Shown here: positions 50,525 to 59,020 of the stretch, piece by piece | Numbering within the stretch: the first letter of the stretch is position 1 | How the letters are laid out: every line of letters starts with the position of its first letter | NCBI GenBank assembly: GCA_963667505.2 | Contig: OY763490.2 | Coordinates: 3,162,001-3,226,000 of the forward strand | Source: Aldehydirespirator sp963667505 | GTDB lineage: Bacteria > Actinomycetota > Acidimicrobiia > Acidimicrobiales > Aldehydirespiratoraceae | Direction of reading: 5' to 3' | Length of the DNA: 64,000 bases | Program-made: the position numbers and the translations under genes | Notes under the pieces: generated by a model | Told to the model about the DNA's origin: nothing | The model's database searches: none | The model's input: the letters and a program-made list of their open reading frames with translations, nothing else

Positions 50525-51228
50525 CGCAGGTCTCGATGCAGCACGGTCAGCGGCTCGGACTCGACAATGAACCCGCACCGCCGGTAGAACGCCAAGGCCC
50601 GCTCGTTGCCGGGCTGGGTGTTCACGAGCGCAGAGTGCGCTCCGCCCTTCATCAGCCAGCGGAGGGCGTCGAACACCAAGACGGTGCCGAGGCCGCGGCC
50701 CTGCCGGGCCGGCAGGACTGCGAGCCGCTGGAGGTATCCCTGCGACCCCGCCCGACCGGCGATGCTGTACCCCTCGACCTCGGGTCCCCTGGAGACCCGC
50801 CACCGGCTGAACGGTGTGGCCGTCCGGGCTTCGTGGAAGCCGTCGGCACCAAGGCGCCAGTCCGGCGCAAAGGCCGCCGCGTCCACCCGCAGAACGGTGC
50901 CGAGGTCGCGGCTGCGGCCGCGTCGGATGAGCCGGCGGCTGTGTGTCGGCGTCGGCAGGGTTGCGGTGAGCGGTCGGCTCAGGACGATCAGTTCCGAGCG
51001 GACGCGATAGCCGTCGCCCATGAGCCGGTCGCGCTCGGAGGGTGCCAGCGCGGCTGTCACGACGGACTGGAAGCCTCGTTCGACGAGGCTGTCCCGCATT
51101 GAGGCGAGCACCGCCGGTGCCAGAGTGGCTGCCCCAGAAAGCGGCGTCACGTAGGCCACCTCGGCCTGGCCCTGCCAAGCACCGACCCGGAACCGGGCCG
51201 GACCGATGTGCAGCGACTTCAGAGCCAT
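50521..51228 (-). CDS. GNAT family N-acetyltransferase
   Basis: A 235-residue protein from the ATG at 51228. The acetyl-CoA binding part is in the C-terminal half: LQRLAVLPARQGRGLGTVLVFDALRW (RxxGxG/A) and VNTQPGNERALAFYRRCGF. The N-terminal ~100 residues look like a second, degenerate GNAT fold. The substrate is unknown. It is divergent from the HDAC-like gene and coupled to DUF6049. Confidence 0.9.
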   Translation of the reverse strand: MALKSLHIGPARFRVGAWQGQAEVAYVTPLSGAATLAPAVLASMRDSLVERGFQSVVTAALAPSERDRLMGDGYRVRSELIVLSRPLTATLPTPTHSRRLIRRGRSRDLGTVLRVDAAAFAPDWRLGADGFHEARTATPFSRWRVSRGPEVEGYSIAGRAGSQGYLQRLAVLPARQGRGLGTVLVFDALRWLMKGGAHSALVNTQPGNERALAFYRRCGFIVESEPLTVLHRDLR

Positions 51229-51424
51229 GGCCTCGCGAGCCGAGCCCGGCCTCGATCGGTGGTTCGCGGGAGCATGCACCGCCACGATAGGCGTCGGCGC
51301 AAAGGTGTCAGGAGGCTCGCTCGGCTGCTCCGGGGAAGCCGCGTTACCCTCACGCCATGCTGGTGGCGCCCCAGGACCGCTGCTTCTCGGGCTCGGCGAC
51401 GCTGCCGCTGGCGAGGGGCTCGCG

Positions 51425-52468
51425 ATGCTGGTAGTGACCGACGACCGGTGCTTGGCGCATGACACAGGCAGCCTTCACCCCGAGCGACCGGACCGTCTGA
51501 GGGCCGCGGTGTCGGGCGTGGCTGCCGTGGATCCCGAACTGGTCGAGGGAGGCGTTGCGCCCCGGCGAGCCTCCCGGGGCGAGCTCGAGCTGGTGCACTC
51601 GCCCGAGATGATCGACCGGGTCGCCGCGCTGGCGGCGCGGGGAGGGGGCAGGCTCGACGCCGACACCCCCATGGGCGGGGCCAGCTTCGACGCCGCGCTC
51701 TTGGCGGCGGGCGCAGTGATGTCCGCAGTCGAGGAGCTCTCCGGGCCTGTCGGCGGCTCCACCGAGGCCTCGACCGGCCGACACGAGCCGCGCGAGAGCC
51801 GCGCCTACTGCCTTGTGCGACCCCCGGGCCATCACGCCACCTTTGCGACGTCGATGGGTTTCTGCCTGTTCAACTCGGTCGCGGTGGCGGCCGCGTGGCT
51901 CGCCGCCGCCGGCTGGCGGGTAGCTGTCGTGGACATAGACGCGCATCACGGCAACGGGATCCAGGACATCTTCTGGGAGCGCGACGATGTGCTGTACGCG
52001 TCGATCCACCAGTTTCCGCTCTATCCGGGCACGGGTGCCGTCGACGAGCGCGGCGCGGGCGTGGGCGAGGGCGCGACGGTGAACCTCCCGCTTCCGCCGG
52101 GTGCCACCGGCGACGTGGCCCGGCGCGCGCTCGACGATGTCATCGTTCCGGCGGTGGAGCGTTTCGCCGCAGACTGGGTGCTGATTTCGGCCGGTTACGA
52201 CGGCCATCGGGCCGATCCCCTGACCGGGCTGTGCTACTCCGCCACGGACTACGGCGACATGGTGCGCAGGCTGGTGGCGCTCGCGCCCCGCACGGTGGCG
52301 GTGCTGGAAGGCGGGTACGACCTCGAGGCGGTCGCCAGATCGTCGTACGCGGTGGCCGGGGCACTGCTGGACATGGAACTGCGCCCCGAGCCGGCCAGCG
52401 ACGGTGGCCCCGGCATGGAGGCAGTCACCGCCGCGGCTCGGCTGGCCGTGTCCGACGGGCAGCCATGA
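51425..52468 (+). CDS. Histone deacetylase-like amidohydrolase
   Basis: A 347-residue arginase/HDAC-fold protein with RPPGHHATF (catalytic His pair), VVDIDAHHGNGIQDIFW (metal-binding Asp/His), and ISAGYDGHRADPLTG (second Asp). Such bacterial proteins deacetylate polyamines, acetoin-related substrates or lysine side chains. ATG at 51425 gives MLVVTDDRCLAHDTGSLHPERPDRL, the normal family start. Its stop overlaps the start of the CCA-adding enzyme gene. Confidence 0.94.
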   Translation: MLVVTDDRCLAHDTGSLHPERPDRLRAAVSGVAAVDPELVEGGVAPRRASRGELELVHSPEMIDRVAALAARGGGRLDADTPMGGASFDAALLAAGAVMSAVEELSGPVGGSTEASTGRHEPRESRAYCLVRPPGHHATFATSMGFCLFNSVAVAAAWLAAAGWRVAVVDIDAHHGNGIQDIFWERDDVLYASIHQFPLYPGTGAVDERGAGVGEGATVNLPLPPGATGDVARRALDDVIVPAVERFAADWVLISAGYDGHRADPLTGLCYSATDYGDMVRRLVALAPRTVAVLEGGYDLEAVARSSYAVAGALLDMELRPEPASDGGPGMEAVTAAARLAVSDGQP

Positions 52469-53736
52469 CCGCGGCGGCGGACGCCGCGATCGCCGAGGCG
52501 CTGAAGGCCTGCCGACCTCTGGCCGAGCTGTTCGAGGCCGCGGGCCACCGCTTGTACTTGGTGGGCGGTGTGGTGCGCGACGCGTTGAAGGGCCGCTTCC
52601 AACCGGACGCCGACATCGATTGCACGACCGCGGCGCCGCCGAGCGTCGTGCGACGGATCGTCAGCCCGGCGTCGTCGGCGCTGTGGACGCAGGGCGAGCG
52701 CTACGGCACCATCGGCTGCGTCATTGACGGCCAGGCGTTCGAGATCACCACCCACCGGTCAGAGTGCTACGCCGAGGCTTCCCGGAAGCCGACGGTCGCC
52801 TTCGGCATCGATTTGGGCACCGACCTGTCCCGACGGGACTTCACCGTCAACGCCATGGCCATCGACGCGGACGACGGCGCACTGATCGATCCGCACGGCG
52901 GACGGCGGGACCTCGCCGACGGGAAGCTCCGGACGCCCCTCGCCCCGGACGTCTCATTCACGGACGACCCGTTGCGGATGCTGCGAGCCGCCCGGTTCAT
53001 CGCCGGACACGGGCTGGCGCCCGCCCGCGGCCTGGCTGAGGCGGCCACTGCGCTGCGGATGAGGCTGTCGATCGTGGCCGTCGAGCGGGTGCGCGACGAG
53101 TTCGAGAAGCTCCTGCTGTTGCCCGACCCGACTCGCGGCTTCGAGTTCCTGGACCGCACCGGGCTCATCGAGCAGGTCGTGCCCTGCCTGCGCTCATCGG
53201 ATCCGGGCGCACTCGGGCGCACTGTGGGCGCGGCGGCGGCCTCGCCGGGACCCCGATGGGCCTCGCTGTTCGTGGGCGGCCCGGCCGATGCGGCCGTCCA
53301 CCTGCGCGCCATGCGCTGCTCCACTGCCCTCGTCGAGGAAGTGACCGGGCTCCTGTCGGCCCGGCGCCTGCTGGCTTCACCCCCCGACGACCCTCCCGGC
53401 ATCCGCAGGCTCGTCAGTGCCTGTCCGGTGGACGTCGACGCAGCCGCGGACTTCACGCGAAGTGTGGCGGCCGCGCGGGGTCAACCCGCCCTGCCGCTGG
53501 AGCGGTTCCTCGAAGCCTTGGCCGAGCTTCGTCTCCGAGAGGAGGTCTATCAGCGCAAGCCTCCGCTCACGGGCGACGAGGTGATGGCGCTGCTCGGTCT
53601 GGAGCCCGGCCCCGACGTAGGGCGAGCGCTGGCCTTCCTGCGCGAGCTCGCCTTCGAAGAAGGCCCGATGGAGCGGCCCGAGGCGGTCGCGGCACTGCGC
53701 CAGTGGTCGTCGGCGGGCTACTGTGCCGAGCAGTGA
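52465..53736 (+). CDS. pcnA: CCA tRNA nucleotidyltransferase
   Basis: A 423-residue class II nucleotidyltransferase: YLVGGVVRDAL (GG motif), DADIDCTTAAPPSVV (DxD), RRDFTVNAMAID and DDPLRMLRAARFIA. It adds or repairs CCA on tRNA; the tRNA-Ile in this window does not encode CCA, which fits. The C-terminal half is helical with no HD domain visible. It is coupled by ATGA to the HDAC-like gene and by overlapping stop/start to DUF5318. Confidence 0.94.
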   Translation: MTAAADAAIAEALKACRPLAELFEAAGHRLYLVGGVVRDALKGRFQPDADIDCTTAAPPSVVRRIVSPASSALWTQGERYGTIGCVIDGQAFEITTHRSECYAEASRKPTVAFGIDLGTDLSRRDFTVNAMAIDADDGALIDPHGGRRDLADGKLRTPLAPDVSFTDDPLRMLRAARFIAGHGLAPARGLAEAATALRMRLSIVAVERVRDEFEKLLLLPDPTRGFEFLDRTGLIEQVVPCLRSSDPGALGRTVGAAAASPGPRWASLFVGGPADAAVHLRAMRCSTALVEEVTGLLSARRLLASPPDDPPGIRRLVSACPVDVDAAADFTRSVAAARGQPALPLERFLEALAELRLREEVYQRKPPLTGDEVMALLGLEPGPDVGRALAFLRELAFEEGPMERPEAVAALRQWSSAGYCAEQ

Positions 53737-54170
53737 AGCCCAACCTGTTCAGCATCGCGGCCTCCGAGGACAGCGACGGCCTAGCGGCCGGAGCGACAAG
53801 GTCCGACGACGGCGCGGTCGTCGATTACAGCCTCGTTCGGGCGGCCACCCTGCGAGCCTGGAGGGCGGGGGAGTTGGGACGCCACGAGGTCTGCGACGCA
53901 CAGCGAGAGCTGCAGCGCAACGCCCAGTTCTGTGGTCAGCCGACGGGACGCCGGTGTCCGGTGTGCGACCAGAACGAGCTTGTGGAAGTGACCTATGCGT
54001 TCGGGCCGCGCCTGCCCAAGCATGGCCGCTGCGTCACGACCCGGGCGGAGATCAAGCGACTGCGGCAGCGGGTGACCGTCTCCACCGGCTATGTCGTGGA
54101 GGTCTGCACGGCCTGCGGCTGGAACCATCTGATGCGTCGCATGGCACTGGGCGGCCGTCGCTCGGCCTGA
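53733..54170 (+). CDS. DUF5318 family zinc-ribbon-like protein
   Basis: A 145-residue actinobacterial protein. The family pattern is present: VDYSLVRAATLRAWRAGELGRHEVCDAQREL, CPVCDQNELVEVTYAFG, and EVCTACGWNHLMRRMALG, with paired cysteines for a zinc site. Function unknown. GTG at 53733 overlaps the pcnA stop. Confidence 0.86.
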   Translation: MKPNLFSIAASEDSDGLAAGATRSDDGAVVDYSLVRAATLRAWRAGELGRHEVCDAQRELQRNAQFCGQPTGRRCPVCDQNELVEVTYAFGPRLPKHGRCVTTRAEIKRLRQRVTVSTGYVVEVCTACGWNHLMRRMALGGRRSA

Positions 54171-54276
54171 AGACGCCCCTTTCTAGGCGTCGGGCCTTGA
54201 CCGTCGGCACCGGCGGGATGGTAAGGTGACAGCACCGCTGGCAGCCGGAGCGCGCTGGACGGGAAAGGAGCCTGCT

Positions 54277-55122
54277 ATGGGCAAGATGACCGCGCCTGCA
54301 ATACGGGTTCGAAAGGTGCGCGACGGCGCCGACCCTCTCGTGATGGTCACCGCCTACGACGCCCCCAGCGCCCGGGCGGTGAGCGACGGCGGCGCTGACT
54401 TGCTGCTGGTCGGCGACTCGGTGGCCATGGTGGTGCTCGGCTACGACGACACGCTGCAAGTGACCGTGGACGACATGGCCCACCACACCGCGGCCGTCGC
54501 TCGGGCCAGGCCGGAGGCGCACATCGTGGCCGACCTGCCGTGGATGAGCTATCACCTCTCGGCCGAGGAGACGGTGCGCAATGCGGCTGCCCTGGTCCGG
54601 GCCGGGGCGCAGTCGGTGAAGCTGGAGGGTGGCCGCAAGCGGCTGCCAATGATCGAGCGAATCCTCGGCGCCGAGATCCCGGTCATGGGCCACATCGGTC
54701 TCACGCCTCAGTCGGTGCACGCCATGGGCGGGTTCAAGGTGCAGGGCAGGCAGGCGGAGGCCGCCCGCAAGCTGGTGCAGGCAGCCAAGTCCCTGGCCCA
54801 TGCCGGCTGCTACGCGATCGTGTTGGAAGGCGTGCCGGTGCCGGTGGCGACCATGGTGACCGAGGCTGTCGACGTGCCCACGATCGGGATCGGCGCCGGT
54901 CCGCACTGCGATGGCCAGGTGCTCGTCTACCACGACCTGCTCGGCTTCGAGAACCGCCTGGCTCCGAAGTTCGTGCGACGCTACGCGGAACTGGGCGATG
55001 CGGCCGCCGATGCGGTGCACCGTTTCGCGGCCGACGTTCGGGCCGGCGCGTTCCCGTCTCAGGCAGAGTGCTATCACCTGTCCGAGACCGAGCTGGCTGG
55101 CCTGGGAATGCCCGGGCTCTGA
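54277..55122 (+). CDS. panB: 3-methyl-2-oxobutanoate hydroxymethyltransferase
   Basis: A 281-residue enzyme that makes ketopantoate for pantothenate/CoA synthesis. Conserved parts: VMVTAYDAPSARAVSDGGADLLLVGDSVAMVVLGYDDTLQVTVDDM, VKLEGGRKRLPMIERIL, PVMGHIGLTPQSVHAMGGF, and IGIGAGPHCDGQVLVYHDLLG. ATG at 54277 is preceded by a good AAAGGAG. Other pantothenate genes are not nearby. Confidence 0.97.
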   Translation: MGKMTAPAIRVRKVRDGADPLVMVTAYDAPSARAVSDGGADLLLVGDSVAMVVLGYDDTLQVTVDDMAHHTAAVARARPEAHIVADLPWMSYHLSAEETVRNAAALVRAGAQSVKLEGGRKRLPMIERILGAEIPVMGHIGLTPQSVHAMGGFKVQGRQAEAARKLVQAAKSLAHAGCYAIVLEGVPVPVATMVTEAVDVPTIGIGAGPHCDGQVLVYHDLLGFENRLAPKFVRRYAELGDAAADAVHRFAADVRAGAFPSQAECYHLSETELAGLGMPGL

Positions 55123-55190
55123 CCGTCGGCCGCTTCGCGGCTCGGCGGTTGGGCTTGGCCCGCCCGCCGCTACCCTGTATCCGAGGTTGC

Positions 55191-55213
55191 CCAGCAGGCC
55201 CCTCTCATGCTGG
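55191..55213. promoter_or_regulatory. Hairpin in the rpsF leader, possible ribosomal-protein autoregulatory site
   Basis: CCAGCA and TGCTGG form a 6-bp stem in the 177-bp spacer between panB and rpsF. S6:S18 complexes repress rpsF operons in many bacteria by binding a leader RNA, but I cannot confirm the required CCG bulge here. Confidence 0.25.
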
Positions 55214-55299
55214 TGCCGGCTGGCCGGCCTCGGACATTTCGAGCCCTGCCCCGCTCCGGGGCCCCGGCCAGCCCGGGTCCGAAGGGAGTGATCGCCCCC

Positions 55300-55644
55300 A
55301 TGCCGCGGGCCTACGAACTCATGATCATCATCGACTCCGACGTGGCTTCGGCTGACGTGGAGGCGGTTATCGCCCGTGTGGCCGATCTTGTCACCGACGA
55401 AGGGGGCGAGATCAGGTCCACCGACAACTGGGGCCGGCGCAAGTTCGCCTACAAGATCAACCACAAAACCGAAGGCACCTATGTGGTCTGGGAGATCGTG
55501 ACCTCCACGGCCGGTCTTCCCGCCACTGAGAGGCGGCTGCGGCTCGCGGACGACATTGTCCGCCACAAACTGTTCCGGCTTCCCGACTCCGAGGCTGAGC
55601 GCCGCGGGCTGTTCGCGGAGGCCACGCCGGCTCCGGCCGGCTGA
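55300..55644 (+). CDS. rpsF: 30S ribosomal protein S6
   Basis: A 114-residue protein: MPRAYELMIIIDSDVASADVEAVI, then TDNWGRRKFAYKINHKTEGTYVVWEIV, the S6 beta-alpha core. ATG at 55300 is preferred over an in-frame GTG at 55288; AAGGGAG lies upstream of both. It heads the rpsF-ssb-rpsR-rplI group. Confidence 0.96.
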   Translation: MPRAYELMIIIDSDVASADVEAVIARVADLVTDEGGEIRSTDNWGRRKFAYKINHKTEGTYVVWEIVTSTAGLPATERRLRLADDIVRHKLFRLPDSEAERRGLFAEATPAPAG

Positions 55645-55659
55645 GACCGGAGGTTCCCA

Positions 55660-56142
55660 ATGGGATTCGACAACACCGTAACCGTCGTGGGCAACGTCAC
55701 CCGCGACCCGGAATTGCGCTTCGCGCAGTCGGGGATGGCCATCGCCCAGTTCGGCGTGGCCTGGAATCGCAGACGACAGGATCAGGAGGACGAGACGTCC
55801 TTCTTCGACGTCACCTGTTTCCGCCAGCTCGCCGAGAATGTCGCCGAGTCGATTCGAAAGGGCGCCCGGGTGGTCATCTACGGCACCCTCCAGCAGCGCA
55901 GCTGGGAGACCGACCAGGGGGATCGCCGCTCCAAGGTGGAGATCCTGGCCGACGACGTGGCGCCGAGCCTGAAATGGGCCACCGCCGAGGTGGTCAGGAA
56001 CGAGCGGCCCGGCGGTAGCGACTACCGCAGCGACGGAGGCCGTGGCGGCTATCAGCGCGGCGACGGCGGAGGCCGGCCGTCGGGAGACCGAGCGCCGGTC
56101 AGGCCGGTGAGCAAGGACTCTGGCGACGATGAGCCGTTCTGA
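55660..56142 (+). CDS. ssb: Single-stranded DNA-binding protein
   Basis: A 160-residue protein with the OB fold (NTVTVVGNVTRDPELRFAQSGMAIAQFGVAWN, VTCFRQLAENVAESIRKGARVVIYG). A glycine/arginine-rich linker (DYRSDGGRGGYQRGDGGGRP) and the acidic tip DSGDDEPF, which binds partner proteins, complete it. Standard place between rpsF and rpsR. Confidence 0.97.
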   Translation: MGFDNTVTVVGNVTRDPELRFAQSGMAIAQFGVAWNRRRQDQEDETSFFDVTCFRQLAENVAESIRKGARVVIYGTLQQRSWETDQGDRRSKVEILADDVAPSLKWATAEVVRNERPGGSDYRSDGGRGGYQRGDGGGRPSGDRAPVRPVSKDSGDDEPF

Positions 56143-56168
56143 GCGGGGGCGCGGCCCCGAGCCCGGAC

Positions 56169-56187
56169 CCCAGCCTTCCCGGCTGGG
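56169..56187. other. 7-bp stem-loop between ssb and rpsR
   Basis: CCCAGCC and GGCTGGG pair around TTCCC with a compact 5-nt loop. With no T-run it is not a classical terminator; it may adjust the level of downstream S18/L9 expression. Confidence 0.35.
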
Positions 56188-56218
56188 CTGACGACCACAG
56201 AGCCGAGGAGACACTTCG

Positions 56219-56644
56219 ATGCCCAAGACCAAGGCACGCGGCAAGAACCGTGACAACAGTCGGCGAGCTAAGAAGAAGGTCAGTTTCCTGACCTCCGAGA
56301 AGATCGAGTACGTCGACTGGAAGAATGACAAGCTGCTGCGGAAGTTCATGTCCGAACGGGCCAAGATCCGGGCTCGACGGGTCACCGGCAACAGCACCCA
56401 GCAGCAGAAGCTCGTGGCTGACGCCATCAAGCTTGCCCGCGAGATGGCGCTCGTGCCCTACTCGAACCGGGTCACGACGCAGCGACAGAACAAGGACCGC
56501 GAGGCCCGCAACCGGGCCGCGGGACCAGCCCCCCGCCCGTCGGCGCCGCCGCCCGCAGGAGGGGCCGCGGATGAGGACGCCGCGGGATCGGACGCTGGTC
56601 CGGCCGCTGTCGAGCTGGCCGAGTCCCAGGCGGCGACGACATGA
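56219..56644 (+). CDS. rpsR: 30S ribosomal protein S18 with C-terminal extension
   Basis: The S18 core (residues 1-80; YVDWKNDKLLRKFMSERAKIRARRVTGNS, then REMALVPYSNR) is normal. It continues for about 55 further residues, rich in Ala, Pro and Gly (AAGPAPRPSAPPPAGGAADEDAAG). Typical S18 is 75-90 residues. The stop overlaps the rplI start by four bases, so the extension is constrained by coupling. Confidence 0.95.
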   Translation: MPKTKARGKNRDNSRRAKKKVSFLTSEKIEYVDWKNDKLLRKFMSERAKIRARRVTGNSTQQQKLVADAIKLAREMALVPYSNRVTTQRQNKDREARNRAAGPAPRPSAPPPAGGAADEDAAGSDAGPAAVELAESQAATT

Positions 56645-57087
56645 GGGTGATCCTGCGAGCGGACGTCGAAGGGCTCGGACGCAAGGGCGACCTGTGCGAT
56701 GTGGCGGCTGGCCACGCCCGGAACTATCTGATCCCCCGGGGCCTGGCGCTGCGGTCCTCGCCTGGCGCGGAGCGTCAGGCGGCAGCGATGCGGCGCAGTG
56801 CGGCGTTGCGCCGAGCCGCCTTCCGGGCCGATGCCGAGGAGATCGCGGTCCGGCTGGCACCGACCACGGTCGCAGTGGAGGCCCGGGCCGCGGAGTCCGG
56901 GCACCTCTACGGCTCGGTGAGCGCCGCCGACATCGTGGCCGCGGTGGAGGCGCAGATCGGCGCCGTGATCGACAGCAGCGCGGTGGCCCTCGAGGCTCCG
57001 ATCAAGGAGGCGGGCTCGCACACAGTGCTGTTCCGGCTATATGCCGACGTAGAGGTTCCGGTGACGGTGGAGGTGAGCCCGGCCTGA
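56641..57087 (+). CDS. rplI: 50S ribosomal protein L9
   Basis: A 148-residue protein starting MRVILRADVEGLGRKGDLCDVAAGHARNYLIPRGLA, the L9 N-terminal domain. A connecting helix and a C-terminal domain with LYGSVSAADIVAAVEAQIG follow. It stabilises 23S rRNA near the L1 stalk. Confidence 0.96.
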   Translation: MRVILRADVEGLGRKGDLCDVAAGHARNYLIPRGLALRSSPGAERQAAAMRRSAALRRAAFRADAEEIAVRLAPTTVAVEARAAESGHLYGSVSAADIVAAVEAQIGAVIDSSAVALEAPIKEAGSHTVLFRLYADVEVPVTVEVSPA

Positions 57088-57285
57088 GCGCAGCCGCGCG
57101 CTGACGCTCGGATCTACCCGGATCCGTCGCCCACAGGGCAATCCACATTCCGGCAGCGAGATCCCCGCCCGTCCGGCGGAATCCCGACCGAATCCCCGGC
57201 GTTATCCCCGGCGCTCGGGCCTCGGTGTCGTACCCCGGGGTTACGGTCGTGCCGTCACGTCCGGCTGGAATCCGAGGAGTGCTGC

Positions 57286-58683
57286 ATGAGCGTCGCCGAG
57301 ATGTCCCGGTGGCGGGACCGAGACACCGTCGGCGATGGCGAGGAAGGGCGCGCCATGCGGGTGCCGCCCCACAATCTGATGGCCGAAGAGTCGCTGCTCG
57401 GAGCAATGCTGCTGTCTCGCGAGGCCATAGCCGACGTGGTCGAGACTGTGTCGGCGGAACACTTCTACCGACCTGCCCACGCCCGCATCTACGAGGCGGT
57501 GCACAGCTTGTACGCGGCCGGCGACCCGGCGGATCCGGTCACGGTGGCCGAGGCCCTGGAGCGCGGCGGCGCCTTGGAGTCCGTCGGCGGTCTGGAAGGC
57601 CTGGTCTCGCTGCAGTTGAACACTCCGGCCACCTCCAACGCCGGCTCCTATGCCCGGATCGTTCATGAGAACCACCTCCTGCGACGGCTGATCGGGGTGG
57701 CGGGCGAGATCGCCGAGTTGGGTTACAGCCGCCCCGAAGACGTGACGAAGGCGGTCGACTGGGCCGAGAACCTGGTGTACCAGGTCGCCCAGGGTCAAGC
57801 GGGAGACAACTCCGTGCGGGTGGGGGAGCTGCTCCACGGCACCTTGGACCGGCTTGAGGAGCTCTACGAGCGGGGCGGCTCCATCACCGGCACTCCCACC
57901 GGCTACAGCAGTCTGGACAAGCTGCTGTCGGGACTGCAGCCCAGCTCCCTCTACGTGGTCGGGGCGCGGCCGTCGATGGGCAAGACGTCCTTCGCGCTGG
58001 GCATGGCCGCGCATGCCGCGATCCGAGCCAGCAAGCCGGTCCTGGTGTTCTCCCTGGAGATGGGGCATCTTGAGCTGACCCAGAGGCTGCTGTGCTCGGA
58101 GGCCCGGGTCGACTCGACCAAGATCCGAGACGGCCGGCTCGACGGACGAGACTGGGATCTGATCACCGCCGCCTGCAACCGCCTGTCCCATGCGCCGCTG
58201 TGGATCGACGACAACCCGAACGTGACCGTCATGGAGATCCGGGCCCGGGCGCGCCGCCTCAAGAGCCAGACCGGCGAACTGGGCGCGGTGGTTGTCGACT
58301 ACTTGCAGTTGATGACTGGCCGCAACAGCGCCGACAACCGGCAAGTGGAGGTGGCCGAGATATCCCGAGGCTTGAAGGTCCTGGCCCGCGAGCTGGAGTG
58401 TCCGGTAGTGGCGCTGTCGCAGCTCTCGCGCAACCTGGAGAGCCGCCAGGACAAGCGGCCGATGCTGGCCGACCTGCGGGAGTCGGGTGCCATCGAGCAG
58501 GACGCCGACGTGGTGATGTTCCTCTATCGGGACGACTACTACAACCCAGGTGACGCCGAGACCGAGGGCACCGCCGAGATCATCGTGGCCAAGAACCGCA
58601 ACGGGCCGACCGACACCACGACGCTCGCCTTCCTGAAACGGTTCACCACCTTCCAGGACTTCCCGCCCCGCAAGTCGCTCTGA
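57286..58683 (+). CDS. dnaB: Replicative DNA helicase DnaB
   Basis: A 465-residue hexameric helicase. The N-terminal domain is PPHNLMAEESLLGAMLLS. The RecA-like domain has Walker A VVGARPSMGKTSFALGMA, SLEMGHLELTQRLLCSEA, VVVDYLQLMTGR and LSRNLESRQDKRPMLADLRESGAIEQDAD. There is no intein. GAGGAG precedes the ATG. The 198 bp before it contain only GC-rich spacer with short ATCCCCGGCG repeats. Confidence 0.97.
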   Translation: MSVAEMSRWRDRDTVGDGEEGRAMRVPPHNLMAEESLLGAMLLSREAIADVVETVSAEHFYRPAHARIYEAVHSLYAAGDPADPVTVAEALERGGALESVGGLEGLVSLQLNTPATSNAGSYARIVHENHLLRRLIGVAGEIAELGYSRPEDVTKAVDWAENLVYQVAQGQAGDNSVRVGELLHGTLDRLEELYERGGSITGTPTGYSSLDKLLSGLQPSSLYVVGARPSMGKTSFALGMAAHAAIRASKPVLVFSLEMGHLELTQRLLCSEARVDSTKIRDGRLDGRDWDLITAACNRLSHAPLWIDDNPNVTVMEIRARARRLKSQTGELGAVVVDYLQLMTGRNSADNRQVEVAEISRGLKVLARELECPVVALSQLSRNLESRQDKRPMLADLRESGAIEQDADVVMFLYRDDYYNPGDAETEGTAEIIVAKNRNGPTDTTTLAFLKRFTTFQDFPPRKSL

Positions 58684-58692
58684 GCGGCTCCG

Positions 58693-58908
58693 ATGTTCCT
58701 GGGCGAGGATCTTCTGGCCTGGCTGGTGCTGGCCATCGGGGGCGCGATGGCGGTCGGCAACCTCGCGGCACTGGTCAGGCCCCGGCCCGACCGGAGCGAC
58801 CCCACTGATCTGGTGCGGCCTCCGCTGGGTCGATCGGTTGCCTTCATCCTGATCGGCCTGGCAGCCGCGCTGTGGGCGGCCGCATCGCTCCTCTCGCGCT
58901 CGCTCTGA
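58693..58908 (+). CDS. Small two-helix membrane protein downstream of dnaB
   Basis: A 71-residue protein with helices AWLVLAIGGAMAVGNLAALV and VAFILIGLAAALWAAASLL joined by a polar loop. It follows dnaB by 9 bp. Family not recognised; codon use fits coding sequence. Confidence 0.72.
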   Translation: MFLGEDLLAWLVLAIGGAMAVGNLAALVRPRPDRSDPTDLVRPPLGRSVAFILIGLAAALWAAASLLSRSL

Positions 58909-59020
58909 ACGGCGAGAAGACGGTGGTGGGGCCAGCACGGGCCGCGGCCGGCATGGCTCTCGTCGGTCGGAGCGCCACAATTGATGCTGCTCACCGTCCA
59001 CGACACCGCGAGGCCCTTCC

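Noticed and set aside
54052..56430. 792-residue open frame antisense to panB, rpsF and ssb
   Set aside because: Shadow of high-GC coding sequence; the forward genes have clear family motifs.
57286..58683. Intein in DnaB
   Set aside because: Length and motif spacing are normal; no insertion in the Walker region.
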